Source: Sarcomyxa edulis | Taxonomy: Eukaryota; Basidiomycota; Agaricomycetes; Agaricales; Mycenaceae | Length of the DNA: 64,000 bases | Direction of reading: 5' to 3' | Assembly: GCA_009761415.1 (NCBI GenBank) | Contig: QUOL01000006.1 | Span: 1,674,001-1,738,000 of the forward strand | In this document: piece after piece, positions 37,091-47,475 of the stretch | Layout of the letters: each line of letters starts with the position of its first letter | Numbering within the stretch: position 1 is the first letter of the stretch | Notes under the pieces: model-generated | The model's input: the letters and a program-made list of their open reading frames with translations, nothing else | Database searches by the model: none | What the model was told of the DNA's origin: nothing | Translations under genes and position numbers: made by a program

Positions 37091-38071
37091 ATGCCCACGA
37101 GCTTCTTCACAAATAAATTGACAGGAAAGCGGGTCGTCATCATCGGCGGAACCTCTGGCATTGGCTTCGCAGTGGCTCGTATGTCGCATCACGAAACTCT
37201 GTGTCCTTGAACCACTGACTGATCACTTCCTGGATTTATAGAGGGTTGTTTGGAATTCGGTGCATCAGTCATCGTCGCCAGTTCCTCCCAAGAGCGCGTC
37301 GACAATGCGGTGATCCGTCTCAGGGAAAGTGGTGAAGCATCTCGCATTGCTGGCTACACTATCGACCTTCGTGGAGGATCGGAAGGCACCAAAGCCGTCG
37401 AAGCTCGCATGTCGAAGTTTCTTATTGAACAAGTTAGAGAACCATTCGATCATTTTGTCTACACCGCTGGCGACAGTCCTGCCAGTGGAGGTCTTCCTCC
37501 GAGCTTCGGCGAGATAGATCTGGAACAAGCAAGTGAGCGTATGCATGTTCGTTATTGGGCTCCGTTCGCTGCATGCAAGATCTTGCATAATAGCGGGCTC
37601 TTAAGGGAGGGTGGAAGTATCACACTTACTAGTGGAGTCCTCGTTATCCGTCCGCAGCCGGGTTCTGGTGCCGTTGGTGAGCAATGAACTAAGCAGTCGA
37701 GTTTCCAAAGATCATTGTTGATGCTACTTTCTTGGTACACACTAGGGAGCGGAGCAGCGCTTTTCACCTTGGCTAAGCAAGTGTCTCTGGAAATGGCACC
37801 AATTCGCTGCAATATTGTTGTCCCTGGCCCTGTGGACACAGAGCTGTTTGATCGTATACCTGGAGGCGCAGCATGGTTGAAGAGCTATGGAGCCAAGACG
37901 ACTATTGGACGTGTACCGGGTCCTCACGACACGTGAGTCCATCCTTTCCATTTCGCACTTCAGTAATTTATGTGCGACGTATACAGCGCTGAAGCGTACT
38001 TGTATTGCATGCGAGATGGGAGCTTCACGGGTCAAACTATCATCACGGACAGTGGGGTATTGCTGCGGTGA
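37091..38071 (+). CDS. Short-chain dehydrogenase/reductase lacking YxxxK
   Basis: Four exons: 37091-37178, 37242-37676, 37746-37932, 37987-38071; 264 aa, a classical SDR length. The Rossmann dinucleotide motif is IIGGTSGIG (about 18-26). The NNAG-equivalent region reads VYTAGDSP. The serine-containing strand is ITLTSGV, and MAPIRCNIVVPGPVDTE is the typical post-catalytic stretch. At the expected distance after the Ser, no Tyr-xxx-Lys motif is present: the region reads PGSGAVGGSGAALF. Some SDRs with other or lost activity share this loss, so the reaction cannot be assigned. The C-terminus (GQTIITDSGVLL) is standard. A TATA box lies 49 bases upstream. It converges on the importin gene. Confidence 0.87.
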
Positions 38072-38215
38072 AGGATGGGACAAGACTGTATCACGCAAGG
38101 AATAAACACGAACCATATGAATCTCCTTCTAGTATAATCCAGATGGATCGAATTAGGTGATGATACATTGCGGATTTATATGGAAATTGTAAGTTCGCCT
38201 CCTGAGATTGATGTG

Positions 38216-41200
38216 TTACATTGATACGGAAGTATAGCCAAAACTGGACCCGTCGAGACCTCTAGCGACTATCGTGAACTGCTGTGCTGCCTCTCGAGTT
38301 CTCTTCAAAGACCGAGAACTAATAGGGCATGATTAGATGAAGGGGGGGACGAAGATAAGAGCTTAACTCACCTTAGTACTGCTTTGACAAATTTTTCTTT
38401 CGCTTCAGGCCCCGCCTTAGATACCATGAAATCGTTCTGCGATACAACATTGTGTATGAGCAAGCATTGAAAAAGAAGACGCAAATGCCGTGGCACTTAC
38501 GGAGAATAGAATCTCACTTATCCACGCTCTCGATTCCGCCGGGAACCGAGATAATAACGTAGACAGTAGTTCAATAAGATTAGGCGTTACCGAGCGTGGC
38601 GCTACCCCTGCAAAACCACACAGCAAGGCATGTAGAATAGTCCGTACGTGCATTTGTAAAAGCATCGTCTTCGCATCTGCAAGCTCATCGCTAACAGAAG
38701 TGCGGTTGATTATTGTCACCTGCATAGTATATAGAGTTAACTGCAGTCATGTAGTGCCAAGGGAAGAGCACTTACGAGGAAAGTGCATCCAGAAACCAGA
38801 GAATATCGTTCCTGTAATGCCAGGCAACTGACGGCACACTGTATCAACGCGTCTAGTGCTCCTGGAGGTAACCGGAAGAAGGCAGTAATGAAGTTGTGTG
38901 CAAGCTATAAAAGACAGTACATCAGGAGATATGTGTGAGCGGAAAAGGATAGTATGTCACCATTTCCATGCAACCGAAAAAGTCTTGCACGATATCAGGA
39001 TTCTATGGGTAGGAATCTATAAGACTGTGACAGAAAGATCGGGATTTTGTACGTACATCTGCCATGGCACCAGGTCGACCTAGTACGGACAATGAAGCTT
39101 GCAAAAGGACGGGGAAAACGTTGGACACAATTGCAAGAGCTTCCGCATTTGGACCTGCCTTGAGGGTTGGGGGCAAAAGTGATGGAGGGTTCAACTGGGC
39201 AAAAAGCATGCCAGCAAGCGACAGCCATATAGCAGTCAAGTGGCGTTGTGACGCGAGACAGACCAATTCCAGAAGGGGACCAGCGGGGAGAGAGATGAGC
39301 GTAATATCCGATGGCAGACATGTTATCGATCTGAAAAGATCGCTTAGAGCCTGCGTGGAAAGAAAAGTCAGCATCGTGGCAATACAACGGGTGCGAAACA
39401 TACACCAGTTACACTAGCATCGGTTGACCACAGATCCACTGCACTTCTGATCAAAGAAAACATGCTTCCCCGAAGTTTGACCATTCGCAGGTCTTCACGA
39501 GCTCGTTGCATACGCTCGACTTCGGCCTGTTCCTGAGGCGATTCATCGAAGCTCAGGGAAGAATCTGTCGCCCTTGTAAGGCCCTTTGCGACTCCCGAGA
39601 GTGTCTGCAATTGCATATGAACTACCACCCGAGCCTCATCAGGGAGCTGAAGATAAGGGTGAAGTTGATAGATGTACGAGTTCCTGGCATTGCGATCGAA
39701 CGTACATATGACGATGAATTGAGGGCCTCTGCGAGCTTTTGAAGAACAGGATTGATGATAGCCTGGATATAATGTCAATCAAGAGAATATGTAGGTATTC
39801 AGGTTGTATCACCTCGACTGGAGCGATTTCTTCTTCCGGAGGTAAAGCTTGAATGACACTCGCAATTGATTGAAGAACTTTGCCTTTCTCAGTATCCTGA
39901 GCATTCGTTCATCAACGACTCCAAATCCGAAGAGAAGGAATGGGCGTACGGGTATTTTGGTTAGATTAGAGTGGAGTTCCGCAAATGCTCCTATATGAGG
40001 AGCCAGTGCCGTTCTATTAGCGTCGCAAAGCTCACGAAGAGCATTAGCAGCCTGGAGGCATAGAGAGGGTTCATGTAGGGCAGCAACGACGTAGGCGATA
40101 GAGTTCATCAAAAGCGTTGATGTTGGTAGGGATTGGGAGAAGGAAGCGGTTGTGAACCAGGAAGCATATGCACCTGTGACAGCACAGTCAGTACGTGATA
40201 GTTACGTCTTGATTGAGAAGTTTGTTCACCGATGACGCCCAGTGTAGTACGCCGAACACGATCATGACCCGTGCTAGGTAAACGTCCCAGAATTTCTGGG
40301 CTGAACAATCGGGAGAGATGCGGATTTGGCTCCAAGGTCACAGCTTCCTGGACGGACATGACACAATGCAGTGTTGCTTCGATTTCCTGATCATGACTAC
40401 ATTACAGTCATTTATCACTTTCTGTTGAACGGGACAACTCACCTCCCAGCCCTGTTGTTCTTGATGTACAGAAAGCCGCTCAGCGATATCTTCGATGTAG
40501 TATGCTAGCATGTGATCCCGGAGAACGTAGTATCTAGGAGATACAGCTCGTGAGTCTAAGGTTAATCTGAGACACTATCAAACGTACGCGTTTATCAATG
40601 TATCACCAACGTCGCGTCGATAACTGCATAGTCATGTCAGTCTCTATGTAACTCATCTTGTGGCCGACTTACACGGTGAATTTGTCTAGCTGATCTAGAA
40701 AGAGCGCCGCCGGGTAAGATCAGTATTTTGCATCACAGGTGCTAGTACGCACCCTTTACCCATCTGTGCGTCGATGGAGGAAATAAGGACTTCCGTCTAA
40801 GTACTTGCACAAGTTCGCTGTACAAGGCCTTTGCCACCGCCCAATGAGTGCCCTCCTTATCAAGTACCTGTGGTCGATCTCCGTCCTCGTCCAGGTCGTC
40901 TTCGAAGTAATAATCGGTACTCCACAAGGCTTCCTGGAAGAGATACCAGAATCCGAGAGTCATCTCGCTTTCCTCTTCGTCCTCGCCGTAGAATCCTGGA
41001 AGCCCTGTATATGCGAGCAGGAGCCGCATGAAAGTCTGAGACAGTTGACCTTTCGTTGGCAGAGAGGTGGTGGACGACGAGGCGATAAAGCTGATGGAAG
41101 AATCAGGAGGCGAGATAGGAGCAGTGGAAGCGAGGTGTGCAGCAAAGTACTGCGTAGAATGATCCCCAAGAGCAGTAAGCAGCTTGCAAAGTGAGTGTGA

Positions 41201-42740
41201 AGTCTCCTCGACTATGCCAGACTCCAGAGTTGCTTCGACTATCTGTGATCCCCAAATATCGAGGTACAGCAATAGAGGTTCGGTGAGTGTCTTACTTCCT
41301 GAACCGTCCGATAGAGCTGATTTTGACAGGATCTCTTGTAAAACGTCAGATGCGGCAATGAAACCTGCGTCATTTCCGCCTGCTGGGATTAGGAGTGAGA
41401 TGAGTTGTGGAATCATGGGTGTAAGGTCGCTGTAGAAGTCGTGAGTATAAGACGACCTGGGAAACTTTCTAGAGGTTGTGTCACCTCGAAGGAAGAATGA
41501 ATATCCAAGCCTCCATGCATTTTAGAGCAGAGTGGAGTTGACGTTCTTGCTGAGGTTCCGACAGAGATGTTGCAATGGCTTGGACCACAATTGGTATTGC
41601 ATCCATCATGGTTTGACGCATTTGTGATCTAAGCAGAATGTATCTCGGTCAAGCTTTCAAGGTTTGAAAGGAATTACTGCGATACGTACTTGCTGGGCCC
41701 TATCAAATCAGCTGTCTCTAATTCTTCGGCTACAATAGCCAAGAAGTCGAGGATATGTTCTGTGGGGGCGCCCCGTCCGGAAAGGGAGGCTATACATGCT
41801 AGTATCCAATCAGGCCACTTATCAGAATGCCCGGGAACAAGTTTTAGGGCCAGGGAACAGAGCTGGATATTGATGGTTCTGCACGATGGTCAACGATGCG
41901 GAAGGGATATAACGCACTGTGACGAATAGTTTGCGCAAGATGACTTTGTTTTTCCCCACCACGATCGAATGCCCTGTTAATTCTACGATGAGGTCACGAA
42001 GGCTTTCCACATGTTCTTGAGGGAATGAGCCCCTGGAGAAGAAGACGCGATCAGTAATCAGAGCAGCACATTGATAATCGTGAGGTACAAGTCGGATTTG
42101 CCAACATGACAAGTATATCACGCCGGAACGGACGTGATGGATGCAACACTTGGCAGAAAGATTAGGAGTCCCGAAGGGACACTGAAGAAGGAAAAGCGAG
42201 GATGTCCGATAACATAGGGAGGGAAGTGATAAGGAACGACGTGATTGTGGCAGGACGATTCATGATAGACCAAGTCTTGAATGAGGCAACTAATGGAACC
42301 ATACGATCCTATCCACCAGGCCCGACGTCGTACTCTGGGAGCTCAGAGAAGGCCACAGTTTATGAATGAACTCACCAATCCCTTGTGATCTTCACCTGAG
42401 CAGTATGCGCGCCAAAAAATTGTACGTTTGGATCCTGGTTCTCCAATAATGGGATAACCAAGCCCCAAGCCTCTGTAGACGAAAAAAAGGATGTTATATC
42501 CTGAAAATTGAAGTCATGGTAGGTTTCACGCACCAGGGCGTTTTTGAATGTCGAAAAGCTCCTGTTGGAGACGTCTCTGGACCTCAGAGGAGATCCTTGG
42601 ATTGGATGGCGCGTAGGCCTCTTGAATCAACTGAAAATCGTTGGAAAGATTGGTGGCTTGCGAACGACTGAGACGCTCACTTGGACTGCGCGTTCGACGT
42701 CGAAAGCAGACAGCGTCGGGAGAAAGCTGGCATTCGCCAT
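38216..42740 (-). CDS. Karyopherin beta, importin-13/Kap122 type
   Basis: Twenty-one exons: 42740-42681, 42630-42534, 42472-42376, 42032-41918, 41862-41690, 41628-41485, 41429-40753, 40694-40673, 40623-40588, 40533-40443, 40386-40230, 40173-39950, 39896-39813, 39762-39706, 39634-39404, 39350-39057, 39002-38961, 38904-38776, 38719-38501, 38436-38372, 38318-38216; 1038 aa. It should shuttle cargo through nuclear pores under Ran-GTP control. The N-terminal Ran-binding repeats include DPNVQFFGAHTAQVKITRDW. HEAT-like helices run throughout. The C-terminus RTREAAQQFTIVARGL then GSSFGY is a strong importin-13 signature. The length fits (about 960-1080 aa). An acidic insert (GEDEEESEMTLG) lies near residue 400. 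Intron 3 (42033-42375, 343 nt) is far longer than the rest. Confidence 0.92.
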
Positions 42741-43064
42741 ATATTAGGTGAATCGTCCCAGGTTATAGTCGTGTCGAATTTCTAGGAGGAGAAGGGAGCT
42801 ATGTTACAGGTCCGAAACCAAAAAAAAGTGAGTCTGATGAGATGAGCTTTGGATGAGCTGAAGGCAAGTCGCGATGAAGGTAACGACAACTTCATCACAA
42901 ACGTTCCCCACAAAATTATTCAAGGTCGAAAGCTCGAGCTCTATTTTTTCGACAACTACACCCAGGAACTCAATATTAAATCATGATAGATATGAGTGGG
43001 CCATAACAAGAGATGTGAGCAAGGTTTTGATATGTTTTCATTTTCTGACATGTATATAACGTTT
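42741..43064. other. Spacer between two minus-strand genes
   Basis: 324 bases from the importin start to the stop of the membrane-protein gene. It should hold the importin promoter. A/T-rich near 42,940-43,060. No gene was seen. Confidence 0.45.
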
Positions 43065-45404
43065 TTAGGTATGATATAGCTGAGAAATGCGAAATTCGTT
43101 CTCGAAATCAATACGTTTCGTTCTCCTGAGATCATCTCGTCTGGCCACTCGTAAACCATGTGCGACCTTTTGACGTCGATCCCTCAATGCGCTCCGTGCA
43201 GCCTCCTCTCGGGCAGTCAGCACGTCCATGACGGTCATCCCAGACACCGTTGATCCGAATGAGTCGGCTGAGCCATACGATGAAGACATGCGAACAAAGG
43301 TACTCTCCTTCCTCCTCCTCGCACTATGTCTCGGCGCACTCGATCCTGGAATACCTAGGCATATGCTGTTGGTCTGAGAAAGCAAAGCAGGCGAGTGGAC
43401 GCTGCGAGGTCCTGTGCCACTTGTTTGGGATTCCCTACGAGCCTTTGCCATGTACGCACTAGGTTGTTCGAAGTGCGAGTCCATCGACGCCTCTGTGTCC
43501 TGTCTTGTCATCTGACTGTAAATGGAGGGCGAAGAGCCTTGTCTCGAGAAGAAAGGGCGTGGCGAAAGAGTGTTGTCACCGCTCCTGTAACTTTGTGATC
43601 TAGAGCCTCGACTTGTGATATGAACGATGCCAGCGCCATTGCCGGTCTCTTCTAACAAGCACACCGTTGAGACTTGGGAAGCAGTCGAGTTTCTTCTGGA
43701 TAATCCTGTCTGGAATGACTCTCCGTGCGTCTGCCACTCAGGAAGTTCAGCATGTCTATCGCCCGCATCGCCTCGCCGCGTAGGAGCAGGTGTCAGTATG
43801 TCCTCCTCGTGCATAGAACTGACTTCAGACGACGACAGATTGGCTGCCACCGCGTTGAAGGCGCTGACCAAGCTTGACCTTATCGTGGTGCCCCACCCCT
43901 CCGGACCAATATTTGGACGTGGACCGGGTATCGGCAGTGGCGGGAGATGCTCCCAATCGGCGTTCGGGTTGGGCACCTCGACTGGCTTTGTAACCACAGA
44001 TGCTCTTCGCGTCGGGTTGATGGACTGGATTGACTCCGAGACCGGTGCTCCCCACGTCGGGTCAGTCGACTGGATCGCCCCCCACGGTACAGCCAACCCG
44101 TCGCCCTGTAATCCCCAGAATCTCGGTCTCGATCCAGCAACGTTCTCTCTCGGTGTTCCAAACCCAGTCGGTAGACCGTAATCGTTTGGCGTCCGAGCTC
44201 CCAGCACAGCGACCGCAGGACTAGAAATGACCGACGCATCTCCCGGCATCCTATTCGCAACATGTAGTGGCCCCAGCGTGACTGCACTACCATGATCGTC
44301 CACACTTCCGTCATCTTCGTCAAGGTAGCGATTGGTGCCAGTGGGAGCCCCCGGACGAGGTTTGGGATATGGACTGCCTCGAACTGGAAGGGGATATGCC
44401 ACACTGTCGAGGAGACTATGTGGTGGCTGCGACGCGGAGGGCGTAGAGAATGGGTTGACCGGAGCCAAACCAAGGAAACTTTCAGTCCTCTTAGGCTCGC
44501 CCACGTCACGATCACCTCGGAGCTCCCATTGACTGTTCAGGTTTTCTGTTCCACCGGGATTTGACGCGTTGAGCTTTTGGCCCTCCTCGATGTCGCTATT
44601 GTCGTCGTTCGTTGTATGATTCGCCCAGGGCACGATTGTACCTCCTTGGGATCTCCGACGCCGCGCATGGCTATGGAGCCTGACCCACCATGCTATTAAA
44701 GCGGTCAAGCACGCGATAACCACTATTATGCCCACTACGATCAAGATGTAGAACGGAGTTTTGTGCGCTGCGAAGTTGTTTGGGGACGGAGCAGCCGTAG
44801 ATGAAGCTGTGGACGAAGTCGTGGAGGTCGTATCTGTCTCGGATGTCGTGCTAGTTGTCACTGCGACTGCTACGGCCGAAGAAGAGCTCGGGGACGAGGA
44901 AGTGGAAGTGGAGGCGAATGATTCGGATTCTGTAAGGGTTGATACGCTCATAACAGTGGAGGGAACGGACGAAGAGACAAGGTTTCCGGAGGAGGTAGGA
45001 ACTGTCGCCGTCGAAGATCTCAATATGCTTTGACTACTGCCAGCCGACGCTGTATTAGAACCAGAAGTAGCGGAGGAGGACGAAGTGGCAGCAATGAAGA
45101 ATCCCGTCGATGATGCTAATGGTGTGGCAGGTTGCGCGGAGCTCGAGGCAGGCTGTACAGCACCACTCGACACGCTTCCCGCTATCGGAACTGACTGTGG
45201 ACTTTGGTGTTGTGGTACCCCCTCAGGTGGGGGTGGGGGTGCCGGTGACGGAGAAGGAGCGGAAGGTTGGTCATCGTCGAATGATTCCTGGCCTCCAGGG
45301 CCCAGTATAAACTCGGGGAAGTCGTTGTTCTCTGGTTGAGTCTGCGGAAATCGAACGTGTATATGATTGGGACGCCACTTATGACGGCGAACGCGTGTCT
45401 GCAT
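43065..45404 (-). CDS. Ser/Thr-rich single-pass membrane protein, unrecognised
   Basis: Single exon from ATG 45404; 779 aa. A Pro-rich segment (about 45-85) leads into a Ser/Thr/Ala mucin-like stretch (about 85-205) likely to be O-glycosylated. One strong membrane helix follows (about 215-240, ILIVVGIIVVIACLTALIAW), then RRRR and a roughly 520-residue Ser-rich cytosolic tail with many Ser-Pro and Arg-Ser sites and a basic C-terminus. The plan resembles cell-wall stress sensors (Mid2/Wsc type) and other fungal mucin-like proteins, but no ectodomain family is visible. The frame is open upstream to 45572 without an ATG and there encodes a hydrophobic stretch (SLWKLFCFLK). A signal peptide contributed by an unseen 5' exon is therefore possible, so the start is uncertain. 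The function is unknown. Confidence 0.65.
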   Translation of the reverse strand: MQTRVRRHKWRPNHIHVRFPQTQPENNDFPEFILGPGGQESFDDDQPSAPSPSPAPPPPPEGVPQHQSPQSVPIAGSVSSGAVQPASSSAQPATPLASSTGFFIAATSSSSATSGSNTASAGSSQSILRSSTATVPTSSGNLVSSSVPSTVMSVSTLTESESFASTSTSSSPSSSSAVAVAVTTSTTSETDTTSTTSSTASSTAAPSPNNFAAHKTPFYILIVVGIIVVIACLTALIAWWVRLHSHARRRRSQGGTIVPWANHTTNDDNSDIEEGQKLNASNPGGTENLNSQWELRGDRDVGEPKRTESFLGLAPVNPFSTPSASQPPHSLLDSVAYPLPVRGSPYPKPRPGAPTGTNRYLDEDDGSVDDHGSAVTLGPLHVANRMPGDASVISSPAVAVLGARTPNDYGLPTGFGTPRENVAGSRPRFWGLQGDGLAVPWGAIQSTDPTWGAPVSESIQSINPTRRASVVTKPVEVPNPNADWEHLPPLPIPGPRPNIGPEGWGTTIRSSLVSAFNAVAANLSSSEVSSMHEEDILTPAPTRRGDAGDRHAELPEWQTHGESFQTGLSRRNSTASQVSTVCLLEETGNGAGIVHITSRGSRSQSYRSGDNTLSPRPFFSRQGSSPSIYSQMTRQDTEASMDSHFEQPSAYMAKARRESQTSGTGPRSVHSPALLSQTNSICLGIPGSSAPRHSARRRKESTFVRMSSSYGSADSFGSTVSGMTVMDVLTAREEAARSALRDRRQKVAHGLRVARRDDLRRTKRIDFENEFRISQLYHT

Positions 45405-46036
45405 AAGTTGTGGAGAAGTGGTGAATGCAGCTTGAACGAGATAGCGAGGTTTCAAAAAACAAAATAGCTTCCAGAGCGAATAACACTGGGATGAAAGGCT
45501 CGACTTGCGAGGTGAGAAGGGTGGGGAAACGAATGGTCGCAAGTCGAACGGAATTCGCGATGCGGCTGACAAAATTCGAAAAGTCTCATGTTGACTCAGT
45601 CAGGAGCTTCGGGTTACTTGCAAGGTGATTGCCTATTTCTGGTATAGTTCTTGTGCATTATGTATCTGCTAGATCCACAGAATGTTTTGAAAGCATATGT
45701 GGGAAGTGGCACACCACTCAGGGCATAGCTGGTCGCACGCCGCACAAGCCGCAAAAAAAGTGACATCCCCGGAAGCTCAAAGACATTTCCTCTGCAAATA
45801 CAGTACCCAATTCAGGACTAGTATGGAAACTCTACCAGTCGCATCCCAACTTCCAAGAGACTAACCTCGTCGATAAGAAATCGTCGATCGAAGGCCGCAT
45901 ATGGAGGCCCTAGCCAAGCAAAGACAAACTACCGCCGACGAAATGAGTCACACTGGACGTGACTGGACGTCCTCGGCACACGACGAAGCGTGACTCCGCC
46001 TAATTTTCCCGGGGTGGTCCGTGCGCTACTCCCTGG
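45405..46036. other. Divergent intergenic region
   Basis: About 630 bases between the membrane-protein start (-) and the U2 snRNA promoter (+). The frame open into it from the left is discussed with that gene. Imperfect CACTGGACGTGACTGGACGT direct repeats lie at about 45,950-45,970. Confidence 0.4.
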
Positions 46037-46043
46037 TATAAAA
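46037..46043 (+). promoter_or_regulatory. TATA box of the U2 snRNA gene
   Basis: TATAAAA in the context ggtataaaagcc, about 28 bases upstream of the inferred U2 5' end. This is the expected spacing for an RNA polymerase II TATA promoter. Confidence 0.6.
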
Positions 46044-46064
46044 GCCAGGCCTGAACCATCTGGA

Positions 46065-46260
46065 ATCCTTACCACTCTGGCCTTTTGGCTTAGATCAAGT
46101 GTAGTATCTGTTCTTAATAGTTTAACCACTATTATGGAGGCACCGCCTCCATTCTTGGTTATCTTATTTTTGCCGCCCTTGTCCTCTGTGCTCTGCTTGC
46201 AACACGGGGGCGCGATGACCTTGCTGCTGCACTACTGGCTTGCGTCGTCGGGGGATCCCA
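46065..46260 (+). ncRNA. U2 spliceosomal small nuclear RNA
   Basis: U2 pairs with the intron branch site and with U6 to form the spliceosome core. The 5' part (about 46078-46115) is nearly identical to U2 across eukaryotes: GGCCTTTTGGCTTAGATC, then AAGTGTAGTATCTGTTCTT. It includes the branch-site recognition element GTAGTA (46101-46106). Stem IIa (AATAGT/ACTATT, 46116-46133) and a perfect stem IIb (ATGGAGGC/GCCTCCAT, loop ACC) follow. Next is an Sm site TTATTTTTG (46164-46172), then a GC-rich 3' hairpin region (CGCCC pairs with GGGCG at about 46174-46212). The 5' end is inferred from the TATA spacing. The 3' end is approximate; fungal U2 RNAs are about 180-200 nt. Short ORFs across this stretch are spurious. 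Confidence 0.92.
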
Positions 46261-46744
46261 CTTTCTCTTTGCTACGATTTCTTTCGCTCGTCTTTTGATG
46301 CAGTGTTTGGTCGTAGCAAATGGATCGTGTTTTGTTATCGGTTTTCTTCCATTTCTGCAACATTCATCACCATTTTACCTCAGATTCAATGAATGTCTTC
46401 TAGGCAGCTCCCACCATCAATACTTTTGTATGCCTCAGAATTCATGCATGTCAAAACAGAGTGCTATGTCTTTTGTCCAAGATCTATTGCAAGACGCATC
46501 GCGTCGTGGCTCCTTGATTAATTGTATTCGGTTTCCCAGTCGATGCAAAGCTTGGAAGAAATCTCGTGAACCTTATGGTCGAAGGTCCCAGGGCGGGTGA
46601 CTATATACTCTACGAACATGAATAAGTGAGTCCTTGAACTATGTCCTCAACGTCCTGGGAGACTGGGAGTACTCATATCTGGCCTCCAGCGATACGATGT
46701 CAATGAGATGTGAACATTAGCGCGTAGGAAGTCACATACCGGCC
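46261..46744. other. U2 downstream flank
   Basis: About 480 bases between the U2 gene and the stop of the small minus-strand gene. T-rich at first (ctttctcttt), which may assist U2 3' processing. Only chance frames are present. Confidence 0.4.
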
Positions 46745-47329
46745 TCAGTCCGAGAACTTGTCGATGATGCTCCACTCAGTAAACGTATCATAAATCCAGC
46801 CCTTCTCTTTCAAGGGTGCTATACAGTCGAGACACCACACCCGACATCCCCTCATATCACCATACTCGGTGTTTTCCGTCAAGGAGACGTGCTGCCGTGG
46901 CTCGACACCACTGACGACCTCCTCGAACGCATCGAGCTGATCGATCGCGATCTCTCCTATAGCTACAGTCCTTTTCGCCAGATTGTCAATGGCTTTGTAT
47001 GAGTTGTAGTATAGATTTGGTGGAGCTCCTGCAAGCTCGTAGAAGTTCGTATGGGTACCTCCAGTGTGGATGTGAAACGCCCAATGCGGTTTCTGGCCAG
47101 GACCACGCGAAAACGATTTGATGGACAGTATGCACTGTCCGGACTCCATTTCAGCACTATCGAAGACCGTTGGTCGGAAAGCGCTCGAGCAGGTTGGTGC
47201 GAATGCGGCTGGCCTAAGTGGTGTTGTGAGAGGTGATGAGAGCTCGGACCGTCCGTAGTAGCCGGTGCGCTCGTTTCTACATGGAACAAACTCATGATTC
47301 TTGATGCAGTGAATAGGAAGTCGGTGCAT
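46745..47329 (-). CDS. Small hypothetical protein
   Basis: Single-exon frame of 194 aa from ATG 47329. I do not recognise the family. Features: PHWAFHIHTGG (about 87-97), a tyrosine-rich patch (PNLYYNSYKAIDNL) and a C-terminal CRVWCLDCIAPLKEKGWI with three Cys. HWAFHI followed later by CRVWCLDC has the look of a small globular fungal domain and is too patterned for a random frame. The N-terminal ~40 residues (HRLPIHCIKNHEF) look less protein-like. An overlapping frame offers another ATG at 47295, so the true start or a 5' intron could differ. It lies 135 bases upstream of the acyl-CoA oxidase stop, on the same strand. Confidence 0.5.
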   Translation of the reverse strand: MHRLPIHCIKNHEFVPCRNERTGYYGRSELSSPLTTPLRPAAFAPTCSSAFRPTVFDSAEMESGQCILSIKSFSRGPGQKPHWAFHIHTGGTHTNFYELAGAPPNLYYNSYKAIDNLAKRTVAIGEIAIDQLDAFEEVVSGVEPRQHVSLTENTEYGDMRGCRVWCLDCIAPLKEKGWIYDTFTEWSIIDKFSD

Positions 47330-47475
47330 GCATCCACCGTACGCGACTACTTAACAATACAGTGCAACACTGAGAGAATCAATACACCTCCGATTTACAA
47401 TTGGCAGTGAGGACGCACTCAAACGACACCCACCCTACTTACTTATATTGTACACGACTGGACAGCCAAGCACTT

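Noticed and set aside
36608..38071. A possible metabolic gene cluster (S9 peptidase, SDR, nearby P450 and oxidoreductase)
   Set aside because: The enzymes are separated by housekeeping genes, lie on mixed strands, and no core synthase, transporter or pathway regulator is present.
43627..44181. A 184-codon plus-strand ORF
   Set aside because: It is antisense to the long single exon of the Ser/Thr-rich membrane protein and reflects that gene's biased composition.
45990..46298. A 102-codon plus-strand ORF with a hydrophobic, Leu-rich translation
   Set aside because: It covers the U2 snRNA. The conserved U2 sequence and RNA structure explain the bases, and its codon pattern is not protein-like.
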